Origin: Metallyticus violacea
Taxonomy: Eukaryota; Arthropoda; Insecta; Mantodea; Metallyticidae
Length of the DNA stretch: 64,000 nt
Assembly: GCA_030762175.1 (NCBI GenBank)
Contig: CM060830.1
Location: 50,119,001-50,183,000 of the forward strand
Direction of reading: 5' to 3'
A model generated the notes under the pieces. The model had not been told where the DNA came from. It saw only the letters and a program-made list of their open reading frames with translations, and ran no database searches. Every line of letters begins with the position of its first letter. The first letter of the stretch is position 1. The position numbers were made by a program, and so were the translations under genes. Shown piece after piece: positions 34,081 to 45,600 of the stretch.

Positions 34081-35017
34081 TTATAATATCCAATGAGGGA
34101 ATGGCTGTTGCACACTGTGATAACCAGCTTTATTCACAACTAGTAATGAAGCTGGGGAAGATTAGGGAGGATTTGAGTAACTAATTACTTGGATAACACT
34201 TCATTCATTTGAATACTTATTTTCTTATTCCGAATCTGAGGTATTCTCTTCTACATTGTAAAGGTTTCTTTTTACTGAATTATACGCCATAGATGTAGAA
34301 AAATCTAATCTCCTTTAATTTTGATAGTATCCCTGTCTTTAACCCAAGAGAGCAGGTCAGCCTGCAAAGTTTTACTGATAGGCAGCTCGAGAGAACAAAC
34401 GGTCACATATCCCTTCTGCCGGAGAAGCACTATCGGAATAATTATTTTTTTCTGTTTTATTATAAATAAGTAGTTCCGAAATTATCAAAAGTAAATAAAT
34501 CAAAGAAGAATATAAAGAGGGCAATAAACAAAAGAAGTGTTTGTTACCTCTCACCTTCGGCGTCAACAAATCACGGAAACGATGGCACCATAGGCCTGGT
34601 ATAGGTGCTAGAAATGTTGTGCAGTAGCATATTTCCGTGTATCTGGTATCACTACAACAATGACGATTTAACGTTAGTCTACATCCTCCTAAGGGAACCT
34701 TAGAATTAGGATGTTGTCAACCTAAGGTATTGATCACCGAATCTTCCAAGATCGAAGGTGTCTATAAGTGCTGTCCACAATGTATTGAGGATCTGGAGGT
34801 GTTGGGAGACATGGGCATAATAAATATCTTGTGGTTAAAATGCTGAATGCATTTCTTTCACTTTTTAAACTCAAAATAGAAGCTCAAACATTATTTGGTA
34901 ATACCATACAAAAGAATAAACACTTCTTTTTCCGCCAGTTTTTCATTTATGTACCATTCCAATGACAGGAGCAAGTAAATAAATGTGTTAATTTTGCAAT
35001 CATTGAGGGTATAAAAT

Positions 35018-35019
<2 letters not shown>
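34081..35019. other. No recognisable feature
   Basis: Mixed A+T-rich DNA without supported exons. Confidence 0.5.

Positions 35020-35048
<29 letters not shown>
35020..35048. repeat. PolyT tract
   Basis: 29 consecutive T, possibly the tail of a minus-strand retroelement. Confidence 0.95.
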
Positions 35049-35394
35049 CCATCTTTGACTAGCATCATTGTTGCAGTCTTTCCTGCTAATTTCAAACAAT
35101 TTCTTTTGTAGCACATGTAAAAAATTAGATAAAAACATTTTCTGCTAACATACCGAATGGAAGATATAGATAGTAGTCGGCCAAAGGTTGTTGTTGTGAT
35201 GACATCACAGAGAACGGACTTTAAGGTGCAAAATTATGCTTAAAAAGTGAAAGGAAAGGTCTTGCAAATTTATGCAAAAAGTTTTAAAAAGATATGATAA
35301 AACCGCTTTGTTTATATTACATTCTTTATTTTATGCTATAGCAAATAACATAAAATGTCCCATATTTAGGAAGTAAACTGCTATTTACTAGATT

Positions 35395-36600
35395 TCAACC
35401 ATTTTGTTACACTGGATTATGCATTTCTGTGTTCTCTAATGTAAATCACTGGCATTTTGAGTTCAGGAGATCCTTATATACATCTACCGAAACCAGTGGA
35501 ACATGCTTTGTAAACACGCGGAAAGGAAGTTCAAAAGAAGTTGCTTTCATATCCGGATTATTCCTGAAAATTAATTCAAGTTTGTTTTTGACTAATCCGC
35601 CAAAGTTGTTCCCCACAGTGGTCAACTTATGCCACTGTTCTCTCTCCTTCATACCTTATTCTTCTAAACTCTGAACCACATTAGACAAATGCCTGTAGCC
35701 AATGCACTGCGAAAAGTTGCAGCTCTTGTGTTTTCGCACAGAAAACTTCGTATCTTATCCAATTGCCCTAACTGGTTATGACGAGAAATTGCAGTACACG
35801 AAGAACTGTAACTTCTAGTATAAAAGTTGACGATTTGGGGCATTTATAAGAACCTTCTTCAAAGCAGAATGAAGTTACTTACCCTATTGTATCCCTCCTG
35901 ACTCTTTTAACAAACATGGTATAGTTATGTGCAATACATGTCACAGGTGGAGGTTGAGGTCACGACCTTCAGTTGTCGGAAAGCCGAAAGCATGTAGCAT
36001 GATTGATCAGTTACCACAGACCCAACTTTTTCGTATTATATGTACCCCAGCCATAGCTTCATGCATGAATCATTGAATGATTGCATTTCTGTGCAAGCAT
36101 TTGTCTTCTCAAGTTGGTACATCTCAAGGAGCATGGGTTTCACCCTTTCATCAAATAATGGAAATACCAGCACATTCAGTAAATCTTTGCAGCGCATCAG
36201 TAGTTTCACCTACCTTGAATCCCACTTTATGTTTGCCGACCACCTCTTATTTTCTCGAAAATATTCTCATAAATTTGTTTTAAGTAATTTTTTCTCATGA
36301 TGCTCTTTGTGTGTGCTCCTCGAGGAGTGATTTGAATGCAGGATTGTTGACTTTGAGGACTAGAATTTCTGACTGAACTAATACCACGTAAGAACTGCAG
36401 AGAACTGACTCGATGACTGACTGCTGCTGCATTTTAGATCCTGAAGTGATGGCACGCGTACCAAATTAGTTTGCTTACGTTGCTTGCCGTAATGGATTAC
36501 TTGTTTATTTTTTCCTATTTATGCTTCACACCGATCGCAATATTTACATCGCAGAGGGAACATCGAGGAACTAGAGCTAGACCATCAATTTCGATAAATT
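35395..36600 (-). pseudogene. hAT-superfamily (CGBP1/ZBED-like) transposase pseudogene
   Basis: Read from 36600 downward: EIDGLALVPRCSLCD (zinc-finger-like), then KVNNPAFKSLLEEHTQRAS and RKNYLKQIYENIFEKI. After this come VTCIAHN and a VLRVLQFLVITS-x-GNW block, the position of the 'P.pvitRWGTW' motif. Near the end are GNNFGGLVKNKLELIFRNNP and KHVPLVSVDVYKDLL, the hAT C-terminal dimerisation motif ('sSvdVErsFS'-type). A final FTLENTEMH matches the 'tleNl...' end. Order and spacing fit the CGBP1-like hAT family. Many stops and frameshifts make it dead. A central segment also encodes VKPMLLEMYQLEKTNACTE. Confidence 0.65.
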
Positions 36601-37077
36601 GTCTTTTGAACCATTTTAACGTGCTTACAACTTCTGGCATGGAATAGTACTCGGAATGTAACAACACAAACACAGTTAAATAGAGCACTTAGAGAAGACT
36701 TTTTATATAAAATATGCGCGGACCGCACAGAGAACGGTGGTATCGACCAATAGCTTTAATTGAAATTTATGTTTTTTCTTGTAAATTTTTCTACATTAAC
36801 TTGGAAATTATTGAGGCTACAAATTCGTAAACAAACAACTTTATAATTCCCATTCTGTTCTGCAAAAATGATACTGTAAAATTTTATGTAACGGCTCAAC
36901 AAGGTGCAAAACAGAGCAACAAAATGTGTCTATTTCGCTTAATTTCTTGTCCTAAAATACAAACCTCAAACGGTCGGTAAGAAAAAGTTGTATTTTATAA
37001 AATCCGTTCCTTCATCGTCACATATCAGCTATTGTCACGACCCTTCGTTGGATCTGTAGTTCGTAAGTAGATTTAAA
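36601..37077. other. No recognisable feature
   Basis: A+T-rich DNA upstream of the hAT pseudogene; its 5' terminal repeat may be here but was not found. Confidence 0.5.
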
Positions 37078-37540
37078 AACAGGGTGGCCCACTAAAGTGT
37101 TACAAGTTAATATTTTATTCACTATTAGTAAATGCTGAATTTTTTCTAAACTATTTGGAGGAAGGGGCCTTGGTGGTTGCTTTATGAACAACTCTTCAGC
37201 GGGCCCGCATTAATGGAACAAGGAGGGGGGGGGGTAAATTACCTTTAAACTGGAACGATGGTATAATATTTCAACAGTCTGATTTTCCTCAACAAATTAA
37301 ATAACTTTAGTTTTACAATTTTTAAATGAAACTTTGAGTAGCTATAGGGGTTTATCGATAAATAAAAAACCTAGCTATTACTTTTGGTCGTTTCATTATT
37401 AAATGTTCAAAAGTACTTTCATTAACATCTAAACATTTAGTAATTCGTTTTCGGAGGCTTTCTCTAACATTTGCCAACAAACAGGAAGTAAGAATGCTCA
37501 ATCTTCACGTACTTCCTTCGTATCTTCATATTTTCTTTCG
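37078..37540 (-). pseudogene. DDE transposase C-terminal remnant with transposon end
   Basis: On the minus strand 37490-37380 encodes LANVRESLRKRITKCLDVNE and EHLI, the pattern of the last residues of DUF4817-linked transposases ('l..v..s...Rl..Ci..nGg.feHll'). Downstream non-coding DNA ends at 37078 in acagggtggcccacta (plus strand), like the outer end of such elements. The 5' portion is missing. Confidence 0.5.
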
Positions 37541-38009
37541 TTGTAGGTGTTGTAATTATATTTTTTTATTTTACGTTTCTCCATAAAACGTAATTCAAAT
37601 GTGTATGTTATTGAATAGGATGGTTATAGAACAGGTTCAGTACACCTAATCCCTCTATCTCGGAACTTATCGATCAGTTGTATTACAAAGTATGTGACAG
37701 TGCACCACCTAGCTATCATACATGGCTTCTGTTCATGTATTTATTACTTATTTGTATACGTTAATTTGTGATTATGTTTCTTTGTGTGCATAGATAAAGC
37801 CATAAAACTCAAACGATACGTAAAAATATAACATATCAAGGCAACACGATGTTCTACATATACATTTATAAAACCAATAATAAAAAATAAGGTAAAAACG
37901 TTGTGAGGGATTTGAACCCAGGAGCTTATGCAGAAAAGCAATGCCTTCTAGTTGTAAATACAGCGTCCCCGAAGTTTTCCGATCGACACGTAGAATCTGG
38001 GGATGATTC
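37541..38009. other. No clear feature; tRNA-like B box relic
   Basis: On the minus strand, 37905-37920 gives ggttcaaatccctc, a possible SINE head relic. Nothing else is supported. Confidence 0.4.
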
Positions 38010-38084
38010 TTCCTTCCTTCCTTCCTTCCTCCTTCCTTCTTTCCTTCCCTCCCTCCCTTCCTTTCTTTCTTTCTTTCTTTCTTT
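38010..38084. repeat. (TTCC)n/(TTTC)n tract
   Basis: Pyrimidine-pure microsatellite of mixed TTCC, CTCC and TTTC units, about 75 bp. A polypurine/polypyrimidine tract of this length could adopt triplex structure. Confidence 0.95.
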
Positions 38085-38154
38085 TCAAAACAAGTTCATG
38101 TATGTGTGAGTTGTACTTACCAATCACAATTATACGATGCATAAAGCTCTTTGT

Positions 38155-38214
38155 CCTCCAGGGTACAATAAAAAACCGATAGGTTAGGTTTTTATTGCCT
38201 GGAGGTCGGCTTAC
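38155..38214. repeat. Hairpin-forming inverted repeat
   Basis: 'cctccaggg...aataaaaaacc' pairs with 'ggtttttatt...cctggagg' around a short loop containing ataggtta. A perfect 20-bp palindrome (ctgacaaatg/catttgtcag) lies nearby at 38432-38451. Confidence 0.7.
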
Positions 38215-38589
38215 CTACTTAAGGCCGGAAATGAAACCCAAGATATACTGTTGATATTCAAATTCCTACAGTGAGTTCTTTGAACGAAAGAATGGTCAAG
38301 AATATTAGTTCAAGAAAACAGAATTGCATTTGTCTTTATTGACTTTTACCAATAAGCGTAATACAAACTCTGTAACCGTATGCTTTCATTCTGCAAGCGG
38401 AAGGCCGCGGAAGGTGGAACAGGAAGTGCTACTGACAAATGCATTTGTCAGAACGGGAGGCGAACTTCTTGCACATGCGCAGACCAAGGCTGTTTAAAAC
38501 TTGTTAACCTGCAGTGTTTTAATTAACGAGAGATTTAAGATTATAGGGCTATATATCAGCAACAGACAAAGAGGGCCTATTTCGTGTAC

Positions 38590-38591
<2 letters not shown>

Positions 38592-38620
<29 letters not shown>

Positions 38621-38645
38621 CTTCTTCTTCTTCTTCTTCTTTTTC
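38592..38645. repeat. (TTC)n microsatellite
   Basis: About 17 TTC units; creates an artefactual poly-Lys frame on the minus strand. Confidence 0.97.
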
Positions 38646-38835
38646 TTTTCTGAAACCATATTGATCAGTTGTCTGTTCCAGAACTGCAGCGTTAATAGTA
38701 TATTCAATAATGCAGAAGAGGCATAAATAAAGTGAAAGTGCATGCATAAACAACTTTCACCATCTTCTAAGCCAAATATGAATGAATTATGTTGCCAATA
38801 TAATTATGTTCTACAGTCAACTATAACTGTAGAAA

Positions 38836-39106
38836 ACCCCCACGACTGACCGAGGTCGTTAAGGCGCGGACTCGTGAGCGAGAGGTCTGGGGTTCGAATC
38901 CCGCCAGGACAGTCCTCTCTGACTGAGGTTTTTCTCAGTCCTCATAAATGGCAAATGCCGGGGAGGTACCCTAAACTTAGGCCTGGAACGTTTCCTTCCT
39001 TAAAAAAGAAAAAAACCTTTCCCAATATATCATTACATTTCATATATCATCAGAGCCCACCGCCTGTAGTGTCTCAGTAGTAAAAAGGGTCGTTAAAAAC
39101 TAAAAA
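38836..39106 (+). mobile_element. SINE-A copy, full length
   Basis: Head 'gaccgaggtcgttaaggcg', B box ggttcgaatcccgcc, then 'cctcataaatggcaaatgcc', 'aaacttaggcctggaacg', 'cccaccgcctgtagtgtctc' and a degraded 3' end ggtcgttaaaaactaaaaaa. The duplicated 'ttttccaggttttcc' of other copies is shortened here to 'tttttctcag'. Confidence 0.9.
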
Positions 39107-39139
39107 ACCGTTTGCTATACGATGCCATATATCTTGAAT

Positions 39140-39670
39140 TATATTATGTCAGCTGCTTAGTAATAAGTTCGTATTTCAAATTTACGGAACAGATTATTAC
39201 ACTCCTGCCACATGGACTCATATTTTTCTCATAAATAATGACAGTTCAAACACTAATTATTATTTGTCACGAATCTTCCAAATTAAAATGACAATGGCAT
39301 GTGGCTATGCAGCAACATCATTATTAATCAAGAGATGACACAAGAATCTATCTTCCCGATTGCTCTGGATAATTTATTTATTTATTTATTTATTTATTAC
39401 ATTTGATAATTTATATTTTAATTATTTATATACATTTGTTGTATTGTTTGGCAATCATTACAAGCAAAGGATGTAAAAATGGTGTCAAAAGAAATTACAT
39501 TATTTATATTAAAAGAACGAGGCAAGAAAATAATTATTTTCATGGCATTTAGCTAGAACCTTAAAAAAGAAACAACATAAACTAATGCTAGATTGAAATA
39601 CCATGAAACAGGGAATGCCAATGTCAGTCATAAATCCTAGTTTAAGTACCTTTAACTGAAAGTATTCATT
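39140..39670 (+). repeat. Unclassified dispersed repeat, copy 2
   Basis: Collinear with 18105-18670. It contains a (TTTA)n tract at 39372-39398 where copy 1 has none, and lacks the purine microsatellite of copy 1. It is flanked on both sides by SINE-A copies. Confidence 0.7.
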
Positions 39671-39681
39671 GTAATCAAATG

Positions 39682-39955
39682 TTTTTTTTAACGGTGTTTA
39701 ACGCCCGTTTTTACTACTGAGGCACTACAGGCGGTGGACACTGATGATACTTGAGATGAAATGATAAACTGGAAAATGATTTTTAGGAAGGAAACGTTCC
39801 AGGCCTAAGTTTAGGGTACCTCCCCGGTATTTCCCATTTATGAGAACTGAGGAAAAACCAGAAAAAAACAGCATTAACGGTCCTTGTGGGATTCGAACCT
39901 CAGACTTTCCGCTCACGAGTCCGTGTTTTAACGACCTCGGTCACCCGTGGCGGTC
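39682..39955 (-). mobile_element. SINE-A copy, minus strand
   Basis: Left end 'ggtgtttaacgcccgttttt', then 'ggcggtggacactgatgata', 'ggtacctccccgg', B box ggattcgaacctc and tRNA-like head 'cgacctcggtcacccgtggc'. Complete. Confidence 0.9.
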
Positions 39956-40023
39956 CTCAAATGCTGAATTATTCTTTCTTTATATGCCCATTTCTCATTT
40001 TAATTATCACTTTGGAGCGGATT

Positions 40024-40250
40024 CGCCAGTGGAAGGTCTGGGGTTCGATTCGCGCAAGGACCATCCTCCCTGACTGAGGTACTTTTACAAGTTTTCCTCA
40101 GTCCTCATAAATGGCAAATGCCAGGGAGATGCCCTAAACTTAGGCCTAGAATACTTTCTTCCTTAAAAAAGCCTTGCCCAATATATCATTTCATTTCATG
40201 TATCATCAATGTTCACCATCTGTTATGCCCCAGTAGTAATAACAGGTATC
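40024..40250 (+). mobile_element. SINE-A copy, 5'-truncated
   Basis: Starts at the B box ('gtctggggttcgattcgcgc') and continues through the body to 'gccccagtagtaataacag'. The A-box half of the head is missing. Confidence 0.82.
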
Positions 40251-40277
40251 AAATGCTTTCGCTATTAAACACGTGTA

Positions 40278-40345
40278 ACTGATGTCGTTAAGTAACTACT
40301 CGTGAGCGGGAGGTCTGGAATTCGATTCGATTACCCCCTAGGAAT
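40278..40345 (+). mobile_element. SINE-A head fragment
   Basis: 'gatgtcgttaagtaact', 'actcgtgagcgggaggtctg' and aattcgattcgatt match the SINE-A head only. It is the third SINE-A piece within 700 bp. Confidence 0.65.
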
Positions 40346-42635
40346 GTATGGCCGACTTTTCAGGTACAGTAGGTATAGCCCAGCTGGACCAATCTTTTAT
40401 CAATATATACATAATTATTAATCTCATGGTTCTCCGTTTTAACTCAAATTTAAACAATTTCTGAGAGCTAAAATAAGAATTTATTACTAATAGCGCGGTG
40501 CTTTGGCATAATTCTTACACCTGTATCCTCTGGTACAGTCCAATCCCGTCAGAACAAATGTGGCTGCACTTGCGATCTTTTGTTCGTAGACACTTGATTT
40601 ATGCTCCGGGATAGCAAGTACAGCAAGAAGTGAGAATCAGACAGCGGGCAGCATCTGGAGCGAGGAGTGTCTTTGATAGCTGCCCCCTTCCATAGCAACT
40701 CAGAAGGATGTGCGAGCTGGCGAGCTATTTATACATTTTTGAGACTTCGTTTATCTACAACAACATTTTAATTTTACTTTTACTGGCATAGTCTTGTTTT
40801 ACAGTCTGTAGCTATAAAAATACAACCTTTTATTATTAACGTATTACTATAATTGCTATTTCATTTATTTCCGGCTATATTGACGCGATTGTTGTCTTCT
40901 CTCTGTAGCTTCGGTTTTCTATGGCGACATTCCGGTGCATAAGGTGTATTGCTGTGCTTACATAAATTTACATGCAAACAGTGAATCTTGTGTATGTTAA
41001 TATACTTTTTAAAAAGTTAATTTTCCTAATACAGCCGCTGCCGTATCATTAAGAAACAAAATTATGCAAACAGAATATTAATTCAAATTATCGATATGCT
41101 AAGGTTTCATTTTCATAGTTACGGCGACTAGGTTAACAGTGTTTTGTTTCCCAATATTATAGACGGTATTTATAATTGAATATCGTCAATATCACTGAAA
41201 TTCAATATTTCTAAATAAATATATACTTTACTAACTACTTGTTTAGCTGATAATGAAAAAAAACAGCGTATGCAACTCACATATACAGGATCGCCAAAAC
41301 TCGAATCGTAACCTAATTTGTACTTGTGTTATACATAACTCATTACATAAACGTTGCACAATACCCTATTCTATTTCGTACTTAACCTGTTTTTATTTGT
41401 CTATTATGGAAATGTTTGATGCAAGTAGAGGACAATAACTCCTAAGTTATTTTACAGCACAGTTAGAAGGGTAAATTATGATTACATATGACAGTTACTA
41501 ACCTTCAAGCAAATGTATAATAACATAAAAAGAAATAGAAAAAGAATTAACAAATTAAAATAATTTACTTGCAGACACATCTAAATAATAATATAAAACA
41601 CATAGACCTCGGTAACAGTACTTAAATATATAAAAGGCCTGTAAAAAGAAGCGAATATTGTCCAAGACATATGGTATGGTTATTATCAATCAATTTATTT
41701 GCAAAATGCGTTTTGATTACAGACAAACGCTTATCGTCTTAAGAAAAAAACCGTAGAGCACAGTTGAAAACTGCAGTGTCTGAAATACATTCAGGTGTTG
41801 CTTTTACTGCATAAAAGCATTAAAATTAATTTCAAATCCTTGTTTTCAAATAACTTACTTTTTTCCCTACGAATTTTATGTATTTCGATTTAAATGTGTA
41901 CGTGACGCTATACAAGCAGTTTTCTTAGAATTAAGCATACTAATTAACGTAAATGAATGAAATTAATAACAAAATATAACAGAATGAAAAGATAAATAGG
42001 GGCACAAAGTTTTGGAATGGTTTGCTATGATGCAGTTTACTGAATGAATCACTGCCGTTTTCTGTTTCAACAGGCCTTTTTACTACGTATATTTTAAAAA
42101 ATAGACTGTAAGAAATTACTTTTCTGAACATTACTCACGTGGCTAGTAGAGATTATGCGTAAAACACCACAATTTCCCATTCTAAAGCACTAAGACGTGT
42201 GTCACTCTATTCTACAAAGATTTCCAGGTTATATTAATATCCATTCTGCACTACACCTCAAGAATCAATGCAACGCCATGTTAAATTATTCAATACTGCT
42301 GGGCAACAGCGTCGCCAGCAGTATACGTTACGGAACGTGACATTCTCAAGAAAATGTTTTCTTATGACGAAACCTTTTGCTTGGTCTTGTTGTAATGTGC
42401 GTTGAGAAACATTAGTCTAACTTTTACGCTCAATTAGTACATTTCAATATCGATTAAAAATTACTTTAAAATGAGAAAGTAAGTCAGCAAGATATGATCA
42501 ATGGAAAAGTAACTCAGTGCCATAATTTTATAGGATGATTTCAGACAATAAATGGAACAAATATTTGTAATATAAATTGACTGTTCATATGCTGTTTGGG
42601 AAGAAAAAAAAACTTCTGTGTTATCTTTTATAGTA
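40346..42635. other. Non-coding A+T-rich DNA
   Basis: 40590-40745 is slightly G+C-richer and ends in a TATA-like 'ctatttatac'; it might be a decayed promoter, with no exon found. The remainder shows no supported feature. Confidence 0.5.
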
Positions 42636-43797
42636 CGAGGGCTGTTCAATAAAGAATGATTCATAATTTTTTTTTACAGATATTATTTCCGGCGCAAAAT
42701 TTTGACTTTAAAATATTACGTTAGCTTAATGCTTAATCTACACGTAGTACTAGTTTCATTGTTGTTTCATTTGATTTCCACTTGTAAGAGGCGCGTAAGT
42801 TGAGATATGATCAGTTCCCTTAGAGCAAAATGGATGAACAACATACTGCTCTGAAATTCTGCTTTCGTCTCAACAAATATTCAGCTGAGGCCTATTAAAT
42901 GTACAAGGGGCCTATGGAGAGCTTGTTCTTCCCTACAACACAGCCCGAATATGATTTAAAATATTTCGAGAGGAAAGGTAATCACTTTCAAAGAAAGGTG
43001 AAGCCTGGCGCTCCAGTTTGTACTCTAACGAAAGAATATATTCGCACTATTGCTCTCATTGTGATAGGGTATCGTCGAATAACTTGAACACTTTGAGAGG
43101 TTGCATATGAGAGGTGCTTGTGCACGGAGGGTTCCAAGACAGCTGATTCCCGAACAAAAGGACGTTCCCGTGCAGGTTTGCATGCAGTTGCAGATGATGT
43201 TACTGGAAGATGTGGAGTTTTTTTCAAAGGTAATCGCCTATGATGAAACTTGGCTACATCATTTGGATACTGAGAGTCAACAGTAGGTTTTGTGTGTGAT
43301 GTGGCCCTCTCATTTTTCGATATGCAAGAAACGGGTTAGCGTATAGTACCTGCACACACATAACCGGATAGTACTATAGAGATGTCCTGAAAACTCATAA
43401 AAGGTCACAATTCCATGTAACAGGGGGATACTGCACCATTATAATAGATGGCCCTATATCGCAAATGTTGTTGTTGTTGAATATCTCACAAACACCAATG
43501 CGAAGTGTGTTCCTCACCTTCCTTATAGTGCAGATTTAGCCCCGTGCGGCGTTTTACTTTTCCCCAAATTGAAGCAACTCCTTCGTGGTAGGCATTTTCC
43601 ATCAGCAGTGCAGAGGCGATTTTGGAGGACTATAAAAAAAAAAAAAAGGTTTTCAGCATGTCTTTGAATAGTAATAAAAACGCTGGGACAGATGCACTGA
43701 ATCCAACCGGAAGTACTTTGAGGAAGATCAACAAAGTAATAAGATAGAATAAAGAAATGTCAAAAAAGTATGATCATTCTTTATTGAACGGTTCTCG
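42636..43797 (+). mobile_element. Mariner element, complete ends, inactive
   Basis: The 1162-bp element is bounded by TA on both sides. Inverted ends: left cgagggctgttcaataaaga, right (inverse complement) cgagaaccgttcaataaaga, with three mismatches in the first 25 bp. It contains a degenerate mariner transposase (42830-43700). The length is slightly below the usual ~1.3 kb. Related fragments lie at 6640-6797 and 58166-58840. Confidence 0.9.
42830..43700 (+). pseudogene. Mariner transposase pseudogene with lost third Asp
   Basis: ATG at 42830 gives MDEQHTALKFCFRLNKYSAE, the usual mariner start, broken by a stop at 42896. Later fragments: RVPRQLIPEQKDVPVQVC (the WVPR-L/TPEQK motif), YDETWLHHLDTESQQ (first catalytic Asp, about 43243), a decayed GDTAP (second Asp), and YSADLAPCGVLLFPKLKQLL. 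In the last block the canonical 'YSPDLAPCD' has Gly in place of the third catalytic Asp. The C-terminal WD.C..A..YFE region is recognisable at about 43680-43725. Multiple frameshifts and stops; the copy cannot be active. Confidence 0.88.
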
Positions 43798-44205
43798 TAC
43801 GCTGATGAGTCTAAATTATACATTACGATTATAATAATAAATAGACAAATAATGTCATTTGGAAGCTGTTCATAACTCTAAACGTTTTGACGTGCACCTA
43901 CGTGAAATGTTTTATGTTAATCATTTGGAAAAATTAGATTTGGGATTATAGTGTTGATGTCAACAAAGATGTTAAAAAGTGAGCAACGTTAGTTTTTATT
44001 TTATGTTTTATTTATTTTCACTTTGAACACATTGGCCTTCTCGAGACGTCTGTAGATTGTGGAATGAATCTATAGGTACAAGTCTGTAGTTGTGAAAAGA
44101 ATTAATGATGGTACGAACGAGCTCGTAGTCTTTGACGCCTTAAAGTTATCTGGTATTCCTCTTCTCAGGGTAAGGAATACACAAAAAAAAAACCTTACCT
44201 TAACA
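43798..44205. other. No recognisable feature
   Basis: A+T-rich non-coding DNA between the mariner and a SINE head. Confidence 0.5.
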
Positions 44206-44284
44206 TCTTGACCTGATAGGGATTCAAAGCCAGGACGTCCGAATTAGTAGTCACAAACGCTAACACTAGATCACAGAAAGGTTA
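44206..44284 (-). mobile_element. tRNA-like SINE head, minus strand
   Basis: On the minus strand, 'gatctagtgttagcgtttg' (A-box-like), gactactaattcgga and a B-box-like 'ctttgaatcccta' match the SINE-C head at 7821 ('gactactaatccgga'). Confidence 0.55.
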
Positions 44285-44310
44285 TGCAAGAAAACACATA
44301 CTGATTGCCT

Positions 44311-44830
44311 GGAATTAGTACCGAAGGCTTTAAGCGACAAGGATTGGGACTCGCACACGGAAAGTCCAGGGTTAAAATCCTTCAAGACCGGTCATTATGA
44401 GCCTGCATGGTTTCCTCTGGTCATTTAGACCAGAGCAAATATTTACTTTTCACAAATTTCCCTTTTCCCCATTCCCTCTAATTGCATATTCTTGTTCATC
44501 GTTGCAGGCTTGTAAGCCCAGGTCTTGTGGGTTGTCGGTGAGCGGTTTGCAGTAGTGGAATTTGCTTATGGGAAAAAACTGCCCTGGCGTCTGGTGTGAC
44601 AACACCCCTTCCGAAGGTCTCGAACTCCTCTCCGTTGGCGTCGTAACAGATCAAAAAAGTAGAGGACTCTGGGTAAGTTAGGGACCCACGTGCGCCCCAT
44701 AAACATGGCCGCTTTTCGTATCCTTCTATTCGTCTCTTACCTCCGGAGGTTGAGTAGGACACCAAAAACCCTTGTTGGGCTTCCGTCTCTGAAACCCTTC
44801 CCAATCTCAGCTACCCAATCCAAAGTAGCA
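44311..44830 (+). mobile_element. SINE-C copy, diverged
   Basis: Head 'ggattgggactcgcacacgg' with B-box-like 'gggttaaaatcc'. Then 'tttcctctggtcatttagac', 'ctggcgtctggtgtgac', 'cttccgaaggtctcgaactc' and 'ttagggacccacgtg' follow SINE-C order. The 3' third is diverged. A 102-codon minus-strand frame across it is SINE sequence. Confidence 0.65.
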
Positions 44831-45600
44831 TAGGAGTTTGCCACAGTTAAGTTACCTTTACAGCATCCTTGAGATACATAACCATATTCCAGAGAGAAGT
44901 AGAAAAATCACGGTTACTAATCTAGATTTCAAGAATGATAAAAGTCATTTTATTCGGGCATTTAAAGTTAGTATGTTTCATAATATTTTAGAGCGAGATA
45001 TCAAAGAATTCCATCATGTTAAGATCTATATACACATATACTTTTTGTGATATGTACAAACATAAGTAACCTTGTAATATAAAACAATCCTGTTTAACCT
45101 TCTTGAAAGGTGCCATTAAAATCTACAAACAGTTCTGACGCAACGTTTCTAAAGAACACAACCTGCACAGTGAATTGCAAATATTGATCTTAAGTTTTAA
45201 AGAAATGATAAATACAGCATATCAAGGGTTTGTTATAGAGTCCAAAAGGTATTAATACAAGTTTTATTTAATAAAGGTACATTATATTTCGTTTCAGAAA
45301 CAAAACAGTTAAAGCAAAAGCGTACGAATCGTTCCAAATTGTAATCATCACTTCCAAATAGTTAGAATTTGATACACATTTATTTTAAGACAATCGTAAT
45401 GTTTTATCACAGAGACCTTATTGCAGCTTTCCTAAAATATTATTGAGCAATGTTCTTTAGAAAAACAACTTATTTAAAAGTAAATTGACGATAGAAAATA
45501 AGGTTTCTGTTTTTGCCTTCGCTTACTAAACCAATGTTTTCATATTACAAATACTGTTTGTTTTGGAATAGTAATATTCCCACTATTTTGTGTTTGTTGA
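44831..45600. other. No recognisable feature
   Basis: A+T-rich non-coding DNA without supported structure. Confidence 0.55.
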
